Origin: an uncultured Paracoccaceae bacterium
GTDB taxonomy: Bacteria; Pseudomonadota; Alphaproteobacteria; Rhodobacterales; Rhodobacteraceae
Reading direction: 5' to 3'
DNA length: 64,000 nt
Assembly (NCBI GenBank): GCA_951812615.1
Contig: CATOSU010000003.1
Coordinates: 248,001-312,000 of the forward strand
Positions 52,226-58,979 of the stretch are shown here, piece after piece; the first letter of the stretch is position 1, and every line of letters starts with the position of its first letter. Both the position numbers and the translations under genes were made by a program. The notes beneath the pieces are model-generated. The model ran no database searches and was not told the DNA's origin. It was given only the letters and a program-made list of their open reading frames with translations.

Positions 52226-53116
52226 TCAGGTCCGGGGCGGGTTCCGTTCCCAGAAAGCGGTCACCGCGGCGTGTATCTCTTCGGGGACTTCCTCGGCCAT
52301 GTAGTGACTGGCCTTCATGGCAAAGCCCTCTGCCGTGTTGGCGCGCATGCGCCACAGGGCCAGCGGGTCGAAACAACGGTCGATTACACCGCCCGCAGCC
52401 CACAGAACCTGAAGCGGCATCGTCAGCCTGCGTTCCCCATCCGCGTCGTCATGTTCGATGTCGATCGTCGCCGCGGCCCGGTAGTCTTCGCAACAGGCAT
52501 GGATCGCGTCCGGTTGCCGGAAGAAACTCAGGTATTCTGACAGGGCTTCGGGCGCAAACGGGTTGTACCCGGCCTGGTTCACGCATTTCCGCATCCAGTA
52601 CACATCAGGGTCCGCGCCGATGATGTCCTCCGGCAACGGGGCCGGCTGGATCAGAAAGAACCAGTGCCAGTACGCTGCCGCAAATTCGCGCGTGGTCGCG
52701 GCGTACATTTCACGCGTTGGCGCGATGTCCAGCAGTGTCATCGCGGAGATCCGGTCAGGGTGGTCCATGCCCATCCGGTGTGCTACGCGTGCGCCGCGGT
52801 CATGGGCCAGCACAAGGAACCTGTCGTGCCCCAATGCCGCCATGACCGATACCATGTCGCCCGACATGGCCCGCTTCGAATAGGTGCGGTGCGCCGGGTC
52901 CGATGCCGGTTTGCCGGATCTCCCGTACCCGCGCAGGTCGGCACAGATCACCCGGTGTGTCCGGGCCAGCATCGGGGCGATCAGGTGCCACATCGCGGAT
53001 GTCTGCGGATACCCGTGCAGAAGCAATACCGGCGGTCCGTCAGCCGGGCCGCCCAACCGGACAAAGATGTCTGCACCTTCACCGACAAGCGTTTTTTCCT
53101 CGAACCCTTCGAACAT
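52226..53116 (-). CDS. Alpha/beta hydrolase resembling fluoroacetate (haloacetate) dehalogenase
   Basis: A 296-residue hydrolase. Nucleophile elbow HDRGAR gives Asp106 with Arg107 and Arg110 as carboxylate binders. Asp130 and His271 (ASHYMAEEVPEE) complete the triad. His151, Trp152 and Tyr212 match the halide pocket of the well-studied Rhodopseudomonas enzyme (His155, Trp156, Tyr219). The oxyanion loop is HGYPQT (34-39). Epoxide hydrolases share the fold, but the double Arg and the His-Trp pair favour a haloacetate dehalogenase. It lies alone on the minus strand. Confidence 0.82.
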   Translation of the reverse strand: MFEGFEEKTLVGEGADIFVRLGGPADGPPVLLLHGYPQTSAMWHLIAPMLARTHRVICADLRGYGRSGKPASDPAHRTYSKRAMSGDMVSVMAALGHDRFLVLAHDRGARVAHRMGMDHPDRISAMTLLDIAPTREMYAATTREFAAAYWHWFFLIQPAPLPEDIIGADPDVYWMRKCVNQAGYNPFAPEALSEYLSFFRQPDAIHACCEDYRAAATIDIEHDDADGERRLTMPLQVLWAAGGVIDRCFDPLALWRMRANTAEGFAMKASHYMAEEVPEEIHAAVTAFWERNPPRT

Positions 53117-53268
53117 CGGTCTTCCTTTGTTTCAGTTCACCCACGATCTATCACAACCGGTGCCGGTTCCATAACATCGCTGCGAGCGCCGCTGCGAAAC
53201 CTGAAATGCTCTGGTACATGACAGCCAAGGCCCGCTTTCAGGCGGGTTGGTTAAAACGGGTGACTTAC

Positions 53269-53787
53269 ATGAAAAGAACAGTTTTCGCAGCGCTTGCAGC
53301 GCTGTCCTTCTCCCTCCCGGCGTTTGCCGGAGAGCAATATATCGACGGAACCGGGTTTGCGGTTTCGGGCTATGACGTGGTTGCCTATCGCAGCCTGCCG
53401 TCCAGCGCGGTTGGCCAGGCCCAGACGGCGGCGGTGCCGGGCAAGGCGTCGATCACTGCGGACTACAATGGTGCCACCTTTGCCTTTGCGACCGAAGAAA
53501 ACCGCGACAGTTTCCTGAAAAACCCCGCCTATTACGTGCCGCAATACGACGGGCATTGCGCGTTTGGCGTGTCGAAGGGCGGCAAGGTCCCGGGCAATCC
53601 GAACCTCTGGCGTATTGTTGATGACAAGCTGTACCTGAACATCACCGACGTGGTTGTGGGGTTCTGGGAAAAGGATATTTCCGGTAATATTTCCAAAGCC
53701 GACGGCAACTGGACGGGAATCGAAGGTCAGTCCGCGTCCAGCAATCCGATCCCAAAGTGGACATCGCAGGCCCCGGTGAAAAACTGA
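53269..53787 (+). CDS. Periplasmic YHS-domain protein
   Basis: A 172-residue protein with a signal peptide (TVFAALAALSFSLPAFAG, cleavage about residue 21). The YHS domain is seen in FAVSGYDVVAYRSLPSS...YNGATFAFATEENRDSFLKNPAYYVPQYDGHCAFGVSKGGKVPGNP (about 29-120), the usual YDPVAY pattern with the closing Cys. YHS proteins bind metal, often copper or iron, and are found with redox enzymes. Nothing nearby fixes its partner. Confidence 0.87.
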   Translation: MKRTVFAALAALSFSLPAFAGEQYIDGTGFAVSGYDVVAYRSLPSSAVGQAQTAAVPGKASITADYNGATFAFATEENRDSFLKNPAYYVPQYDGHCAFGVSKGGKVPGNPNLWRIVDDKLYLNITDVVVGFWEKDISGNISKADGNWTGIEGQSASSNPIPKWTSQAPVKN

Positions 53788-53860
53788 TCCCAACGCGCCG
53801 CATTGACCGGTTTTCCCTTTTTCGAAACCCTGTTTTCAGACATTTCGGAAAGGGAACTCA

Positions 53861-54262
53861 ATGGATCACACCGCACTGGACCTGAAGCTGAGCTTTGACG
53901 ACGCAATCGATGCGGTGACCAAAGCCCTCGGGAACGAGGGCTTTGGTGTTATCACGCGCATCGATATGGACGCTACGTTCCGCACCAAGCTGGGCGTTGA
54001 TATGCCGCCTTACACCATTCTCGGTGCCTGTAACCCCGTGCTTGCGCATACCGCGGTCACGGCCGTGCCCGAGATCGGCCTGCTATTGCCCTGCAACATC
54101 ACAATCGAGTCGGATGGCGAACAGACCCGGGTCCGGATACCCGACGCGCGGGAGATGCTGGGCGGGGCCGGGCTGTCGGACGCACCGGAACTGGCGACGC
54201 TCGCCGATGATGCGGGCCAGCGGCTGGACCGGGTCGCAGCCGCGCTGCGCGGGTCGGGTTGA
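53861..54262 (+). CDS. DUF302 domain protein
   Basis: A 133-residue protein with the typical DUF302 blocks: SFDDAIDAVTKALGNEGFGVITRIDMDATFRTKLGVDMPPYTILGACNPVLAHTAVTAVPEIGLLLPCNI (about residues 11-80). The PYxILGACNP motif is diagnostic. There is no signal peptide, so it is cytoplasmic. The family has no settled function and often accompanies metal or redox genes. It lies 73 bases after the YHS gene. Confidence 0.88.
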   Translation: MDHTALDLKLSFDDAIDAVTKALGNEGFGVITRIDMDATFRTKLGVDMPPYTILGACNPVLAHTAVTAVPEIGLLLPCNITIESDGEQTRVRIPDAREMLGGAGLSDAPELATLADDAGQRLDRVAAALRGSG

Positions 54263-54372
54263 ACGGCTCCGGTTTCGGGAGGCTGCCTGAAAGGACCGGA
54301 TCGCGATAACCTTGCCTGATGGCCTGAACCGGAGCATGCTGTTGCCGGGCGAATTCAGGGCGCGAGGGCATC

Positions 54373-54774
54373 ATGAACGTCGATGGCACCTGCCTGTGCG
54401 GGCATATCACCTACGAGGCTGAGGTCGATCCCGACGCGACGATCATCTGCCACTGCACCGATTGCCAGACCAACTCTGGCACGGCCTTTGGCGTGGTTGT
54501 CGGGGTCGTCGACAATAATTTCCGATTGCTGACCGGGACGTTGAAAACCTACATAAAAATTGCAGACAGCGGGCGCAGGCGTACGCTCGCCTTTTGCCCC
54601 GAATGCGGCACCCGCATCTATGCCCGCACCGAAGACGATCCGTCTGCCTTTTTCGGACTGCGTGCAGGTACTGTGCGCCAGCGCAACCGGTTGACACCGA
54701 CAATGCAGGCCTGGACCGCCTCGGCGCGGGATTGGGTCTTCGACCTGAGCGGAATACCCGGACGTCGGAGCTAG
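54373..54774 (+). CDS. GFA-family (glutathione-dependent formaldehyde-activating-like) protein
   Basis: A 133-residue zinc protein with the CLCGHITYEA opening (about residues 7-16), CHCTDCQTNSGTAFG (about 30-44) and CPECGTRIYAR (about 74-84); these cysteines bind two zinc ions in the Gfa fold. Gfa speeds the reaction of formaldehyde with glutathione; many members have other substrates. The gene starts 110 bases after DUF302 and is followed by a small gene 4 bases later. Confidence 0.88.
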   Translation: MNVDGTCLCGHITYEAEVDPDATIICHCTDCQTNSGTAFGVVVGVVDNNFRLLTGTLKTYIKIADSGRRRTLAFCPECGTRIYARTEDDPSAFFGLRAGTVRQRNRLTPTMQAWTASARDWVFDLSGIPGRRS

Positions 54775-54778
54775 GGGC

Positions 54779-55024
54779 ATGGCCCACGCGAACAAGGTCA
54801 TAGGGTCCTACAATCTTCCCGGCGAACTGATCTGTGTCGATATCTTCCTGCGTCGGGACGGCAGCTATGGCTTCGACGAATACCGCCGGGATCCCGAGGA
54901 CAGCCGGGGCTGGTACAGCATCGGCCACAACGGCCATCTTCGGTTCCCCACATCGGATGCCGCGTTTGACGCGGCAGTGCGAACCGTTGGTTGGCTGGAG
55001 ACCAACATGGCAACCGGCGGATGA
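54779..55024 (+). CDS. Small hypothetical protein (81 residues)
   Basis: An 81-residue protein starting 4 bases after the GFA stop. It is acidic-aromatic (ICVDIFLRRDGSYGFDEYRRDPEDSRGWYSIG) with no signal peptide or transmembrane segment. The tail DAAFDAAVRTVGWLETNM is a predicted helix. Codon pattern and coupling support a real gene. No domain recognised. Confidence 0.65.
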   Translation: MAHANKVIGSYNLPGELICVDIFLRRDGSYGFDEYRRDPEDSRGWYSIGHNGHLRFPTSDAAFDAAVRTVGWLETNMATGG

Positions 55025-55045
55025 TGCGGGCGTCCGCCACGCAAT

Positions 55046-55069
55046 ACGGGCGGCCGAACGACCGCCCGT
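55046..55069. terminator. Strong hairpin terminator
   Basis: ACGGGCGG (55046-55053) and CCGCCCGT (55062-55069) form a perfect 8-bp stem with an 8-nt loop. It lies 17 bases beyond the stop codon (55087) of the remnant binding-protein gene on the minus strand, so it is most likely that gene's old terminator, and it may also end the GFA operon from the other side. Confidence 0.6.
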
Positions 55070-55086
55070 GACAGGTCAGACCGGCC

Positions 55087-55206
55087 CTACTTTTTCACGT
55101 TGGTCCAGATCTGATCATAAACCGCCTGAGTTTGCTGGTCGCTGAGTTCGATGAAGGCGCCTGCCCCTGCCGAGGCCGGCGGGTTGAACAGGAGATCTGT
55201 CACAGA
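55087..55206 (-). pseudogene. 3' remnant of an ABC solute-binding protein gene
   Basis: About 40 codons before the TAG at 55087 read TDLLFNPPASAGAGAFIELS and YDQIWTNVKK, the typical end of a PotD-like polyamine-type binding protein. No start codon or upstream body is present: further codons quickly lose any resemblance. The rest of the 55025-55397 gap holds the hairpin and candidate regulator sites. Confidence 0.55.
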
Positions 55207-55229
55207 AATCAAATCTCGCGAATGACGGG

Positions 55230-55275
55230 TTAGGTGAAACCTTTCCAATGTCAGGGAAACTTAGGGGTTGCCTAA
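55230..55275. promoter_or_regulatory. Candidate LysR-type sites upstream of the monooxygenase operon
   Basis: TTAGGGGTTGCCTAA (55261-55275) is a perfect TTAGG-N5-CCTAA dyad with the T-N11-A layout of LysR regulators. Another TTAGG half-site is at 55230-55234, 31 bases upstream. Matching GCCTAA half-sites lie at 58888 and 58920 before the dehydrogenase gene. Confidence 0.5.
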
Positions 55276-55397
55276 TCAGGGCTGATGCAGAACGTTCTTT
55301 CCTACCCAGCCTTCCATGTCAGATTGCGTGACATGCCACACAGGGCGCGCCTTTCTTCTACACGGCGCGTTTGTCAGAATTTGAGAAGGATGCAATC

Positions 55398-56675
55398 ATG
55401 GCCATTGAGACAATAGACACGCTTGTTGTTGGTGGCGGCCAGGCGGGTATCGCGCTCAGCGAACATCTGGGAAGTGCCGGCGTTCCCCATCTTATCCTTG
55501 AAAAAAACCACATTGCCGAAGCATGGCGGTCGGGGCGGTGGGATTCGCTGGTGGCCAATGGACCGGCGTGGCATGACCGTTTCCCGAGCCTTGAATTCGA
55601 TGGCAGTGCTCCGGACGAATTCGTGACGAAAGACAGCGTCGCCGAATACCTCGAGAAATACGCACGGATGGTGGAAGCACCTATCCGCACCGGCGTCGAA
55701 GTGTTGAAGGCCGAACGCCTCGCGGATCGTGGCGGGTTCCGCGTGGAAACCTCGGACGGTGTCATCCATGCCCGGCGGCTCGTTGCGGCGACCGGGGCGT
55801 TTCAGCACCCGGTGATCCCGCCGATCGTGCCTCAGGATACCGAGATCGAACAGATCCACTCGTATCATTACAAGAACCCGTCGCAGTTGCCTGAAGGAGC
55901 GGTCATGGTTGTCGGCGCAGGTTCCTCCGGTGCGCAGATTGCCGACGAGCTTAACCGCGCCGGGCGTAAGGTCTTTCTGTCCGTCGGGCCGCATGACCGT
56001 CCGCCGCGCCGCTACCGGGACCGCGATTTCGTCTGGTGGCTGGGGGTTCTGGGCCTGTGGGACATTGCCGCCATGAAGCCCGGCACCGAACATGTCACCA
56101 TCTCGGTCAGCGGCGCCTATGGCGGCCACACGATGGATTTCCGGCGCCTTGCCGGCGAAGGCGTGACGCTTGTCGGGCTCACCGAAGCATTCTCCGATGG
56201 GGTTCTGAGCTTTCGCGACGACCTGCAGAAAAACGTTGCGGGCGGCGATGCCAGCTATATCGATCTGCTCGACGCGGCCGATGCCTATCTGGAGCGCAAT
56301 GGTCTGGACCTGCCGGAAGAACCGCAGGCGCGGGAACGCTGGCCGGATCCCGATTGCCTGACCAATCCGGTCCGTTCCATCGACCTTGCCGCGGAAGGCA
56401 TCAGTTCGATCATCTGGGCAACCGGTTTCCGTCAGGATTTCAGTTGGATGAAAATCCCGGCCTTCGACGACAAGGGCGCGCCGATTCACCAGCGCGGCGT
56501 GTCCGTCGAACCGGATGTCTACTTTCTCGGTCTGCCATGGCAATCACGCCGGGGATCGACATTCCTTTGGGGCGTCTGGCATGACGCTAAGCATATCGCC
56601 TCCCAGATCGCGATTCAGCGGGCCTATCTGGACTATGACGGTCAGGCCGCGATCGTGCCGCCCTGGGCAGAGTGA
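55398..56675 (+). CDS. FAD-dependent monooxygenase-like oxidoreductase
   Basis: A 425-residue flavoprotein. The FAD motif VVGGGQAGIALSEHL is at about residues 10-24, the NAD(P)-type motif VVGAGSSGAQIADEL is at about 176-190, and a late IWATGFRQDFSWMK gives the C-terminal conserved block. This matches the YUCCA/CzcO-like single-component monooxygenases. Start at ATG 55398, after GAGAAGGA. It is first in an operon with RidA and DUF1028 genes. A role in oxidising an amine or heterocycle is inferred from those partners. Confidence 0.88.
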   Translation: MAIETIDTLVVGGGQAGIALSEHLGSAGVPHLILEKNHIAEAWRSGRWDSLVANGPAWHDRFPSLEFDGSAPDEFVTKDSVAEYLEKYARMVEAPIRTGVEVLKAERLADRGGFRVETSDGVIHARRLVAATGAFQHPVIPPIVPQDTEIEQIHSYHYKNPSQLPEGAVMVVGAGSSGAQIADELNRAGRKVFLSVGPHDRPPRRYRDRDFVWWLGVLGLWDIAAMKPGTEHVTISVSGAYGGHTMDFRRLAGEGVTLVGLTEAFSDGVLSFRDDLQKNVAGGDASYIDLLDAADAYLERNGLDLPEEPQARERWPDPDCLTNPVRSIDLAAEGISSIIWATGFRQDFSWMKIPAFDDKGAPIHQRGVSVEPDVYFLGLPWQSRRGSTFLWGVWHDAKHIASQIAIQRAYLDYDGQAAIVPPWAE

Positions 56676-56697
56676 ACCGAAACCGACAGGACCCGAC

Positions 56698-57114
56698 ATG
56701 GCGCATACACGCATTCGCAAATTCAACACAGCTGAAACCTATCCCGAGCAGAACCTCGACAACGACCTGTGTCAGGCCGTGGTTACGCACGGCGGCAAGA
56801 CCGTCTGGCTCCGCGGGCAATGTCCGCAGAATCTGGAGGACGCCGCCAATATCAACAGCCACGACCCGGTGGAGCAGACCCACAAAGTGATGCAGAATAT
56901 CCGTCAGCTGATCGAGGAGGCCGGCGGGTCGATGGAGCATCTGGTCAAGGTGGTGGTTTACATCACAGATGTGCGCCACCGCGAAGCCGTGTACCGCACC
57001 ATGGGCGAGTATATCAAAGGCGTGCACCCGGTTTCCACCGGGCTGGTTGTACAGGCGCTGGCGCGGCCCGAATGGCTGGTGGAAATCGACGGTACGGCCG
57101 TGATACCGGAGTGA
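56698..57114 (+). CDS. RidA-family protein (reactive imine deaminase-like)
   Basis: A 138-residue YjgF/RidA protein. The typical sequence GGSMEHLVKVVVYITDVRHREAVYRTMGEYIKGVHPVSTGLVVQALARPEWLVEIDGTAVIP (about residues 76-137) includes the Arg of the ligand site. RidA hydrolyses reactive enamines or imines made by amine oxidation. The divergent opening (RKFNTAETYPEQNLDNDLCQ) marks a subfamily distinct from housekeeping RidA. It follows the monooxygenase by 22 bases. Confidence 0.9.
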   Translation: MAHTRIRKFNTAETYPEQNLDNDLCQAVVTHGGKTVWLRGQCPQNLEDAANINSHDPVEQTHKVMQNIRQLIEEAGGSMEHLVKVVVYITDVRHREAVYRTMGEYIKGVHPVSTGLVVQALARPEWLVEIDGTAVIPE

Positions 57115-57118
57115 ACGC

Positions 57119-57793
57119 ATGACCTTTTCTCTCGTCGCGCGCTGCACGGATACCGGCATGTTCGGCGTTGCCATCTCGTCTTCTTCCCCCGCTGTGGCTG
57201 CCCGTTGTGCCTATGCGCGGGCCGGTGTCGGTGCGGTTGCCTCGCAAAACGTGACCGATCCGACACTGGGGCCGCTGGCGTTGGATCTGATGCAGGGCGG
57301 CATGGGCGCGGGCGAGGCCATCGCCGGCGTCAGGGATCTGGGACGGTTCATCGAGTACCGGCAGGTTCTGGCGGTGGATAAAACCGGCGCAACGGCCATT
57401 CATTCCGGCCCAAACAGCCTTGGCATATGGACACAGGCACAGGGGCCGGACGTGGCCTCGGGCGGGAACCTGCTGGCCAATGACGGTGTGCCGCAGGCCA
57501 TCGTGGACGGTTTTCTGGCCAGCCGTGGCCATCTGGGCGACCGTCTGATTGCCGCCATGCGCGCAGGTCTGAGCGCCGGGGGCGAAGCCGGGCCGGTGCA
57601 TTCGGCGGGCATGATGCTGGTTGACGAAGTCGCCTGGCCGGTTGCCGATCTGCGCTGCGACTGGACCGAAGACTGTCCGATCGAGAACATCGCCACAGCG
57701 TGGGAGGTCTACAAGCCTCAGCTGAACGCCTATGTCCAGCGCGTACTGGATCCGCGCGAGGCCCCGTCCTACGGCGTGCCGGGCGACGAATAA
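57119..57793 (+). CDS. DUF1028 family protein
   Basis: A 224-residue protein with the DUF1028 sequence pattern: TFSLVARCTDTGMFGVAISSSSPAVAARCAYARAGVGAVASQNVTDPTLGPLALDLMQGGMGAGEAI (about residues 2-68), an Ntn-hydrolase-like fold. It starts 4 bases after ridA and is translationally linked. RidA and DUF1028 genes often occur together in catabolic operons; the reaction is not settled. Confidence 0.9.
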   Translation: MTFSLVARCTDTGMFGVAISSSSPAVAARCAYARAGVGAVASQNVTDPTLGPLALDLMQGGMGAGEAIAGVRDLGRFIEYRQVLAVDKTGATAIHSGPNSLGIWTQAQGPDVASGGNLLANDGVPQAIVDGFLASRGHLGDRLIAAMRAGLSAGGEAGPVHSAGMMLVDEVAWPVADLRCDWTEDCPIENIATAWEVYKPQLNAYVQRVLDPREAPSYGVPGDE

Positions 57794-57943
57794 CCACTTT
57801 ATTTCAATCCGTTGAAAGGGAACGGCGTGGAGTTTGGGAAACGATATCATGGTGTTGCCCGCCGGACCGGACTGCATTCAGAGGGCCGGGTTTGGCCCGG
57901 ATTTTGCACTTGATCACGTTGATCCGACCGGCATAACTGAACA

Positions 57944-58882
57944 ATGGCATTGCGGTTCACTCTCAGGCAGCTGGAATAATTTGTCGCCGTCGGCGAGGGA
58001 GGTTCGATCGCGCAGGCCAGCGAGCGCGTGAACGTATCGTCCCCGTCAATCTCGGCGGCCATTTCCCAGTTGGAGAGCGAATTCGGCCTGCCACTTTTCG
58101 TGCGCAAACATGCCCACGGTCTGAGCCTGAGCCAGGCCGGCCGGCAGTTCATGAAACAGGCCAAGCAGGTGCTCGACGAAGCGCAGGCGCTGAACCGTCT
58201 GGCCGGAAACATCTCCGGCAATGTGCAGGGGCCGTTGGGCGTCGGTTGTCTGCTGACCTTCGCGCAGATGCTGCTGCCGGCGATCCGGCGGCAATTCGAA
58301 CTACGCTATCCCGATGCCCGCGTCAGTCAGATGGAAACTGATCAACTGCGTCTGTTCGAGATGCTGCGACGGGCCGAGATCGACGTGGCGCTGTCTTATG
58401 ATCTTGAAATCCCGCCCGATCTGGAATTTGTGCCTCTGAGGAGCCTGCCGTCCTATGCCATGGTGCCCGCCGGCCATCCGCTGGCACGGCAGAACGAAGT
58501 GGCAGTCGAAGAACTTCTGGACTATCCCATGGTGCTTCTGGATCTGCCGCTCAGCTCAGATTATTTTCTGAGCTTTTTCGACGCCACCGGGCGCAAACCC
58601 CAGATCGTTGAGCGCACCCGGGACATGGCGGTGATGCGGTCGCTTGTGGCCAACGGTTTTGGCTATGCGATCGCCAATATCCGCCCCTATTCCGACCTGT
58701 CGCCGGATGGGCGGCGATTGATCTTTATTCCGCTCAAGGGTGACCAGCGGCCGATGCGGCTTGGTCTGGTCATTCCGGCCGGTGCGCGCAACGTCCTGAC
58801 AGTAAATGCCTTCATCGATCACGCGACCGAGGTTATCCGGGACTGGAACTATCCCGGTCAGGCCATCATGGGCTTCGATTAA
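57944..58882 (+). pseudogene. LysR-family regulator interrupted by an in-frame stop
   Basis: The natural start at ATG 57944 reads MALRFTLRQLE, then TAA at 57977-57979, then FVAVGEGGSIAQASERVNVSSPSISAAISQLES in the same frame. The family has Tyr at this position (QLEYF), so a single base change explains the stop. The remainder is a full LysR effector domain to residue 312. A GTG at 58028 could restart translation but would lose the first half of the helix-turn-helix. It lies between the ridA operon and the dehydrogenase gene and is their likely regulator. Confidence 0.85.
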
Positions 58883-58887
58883 TCCCT

Positions 58888-58925
58888 GCCTAAGCCATGA
58901 TTTCGCAAGCATGACTTTTGCCTAA
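58888..58925. promoter_or_regulatory. Repeated GCCTAA half-sites upstream of the dehydrogenase gene
   Basis: GCCTAA occurs at 58888-58893 and again at 58920-58925, 32 bases (about three helical turns) apart. The same half-site, as a dyad, lies upstream of the monooxygenase operon. Together they look like sites for the LysR protein encoded between them. Confidence 0.4.
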
Positions 58926-58979
58926 CGCCCGCTTCTGCCACTTTCGCCGGACAACGCGATACGGACAGGAGAGAGAAAC

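Noticed and set aside
53229-53245. Hairpin CCCGC/GCGGG in front of the YHS gene as a riboswitch
   Set aside because: A five-base stem in a GC-rich genome is too weak and no conserved riboswitch sequence is seen.
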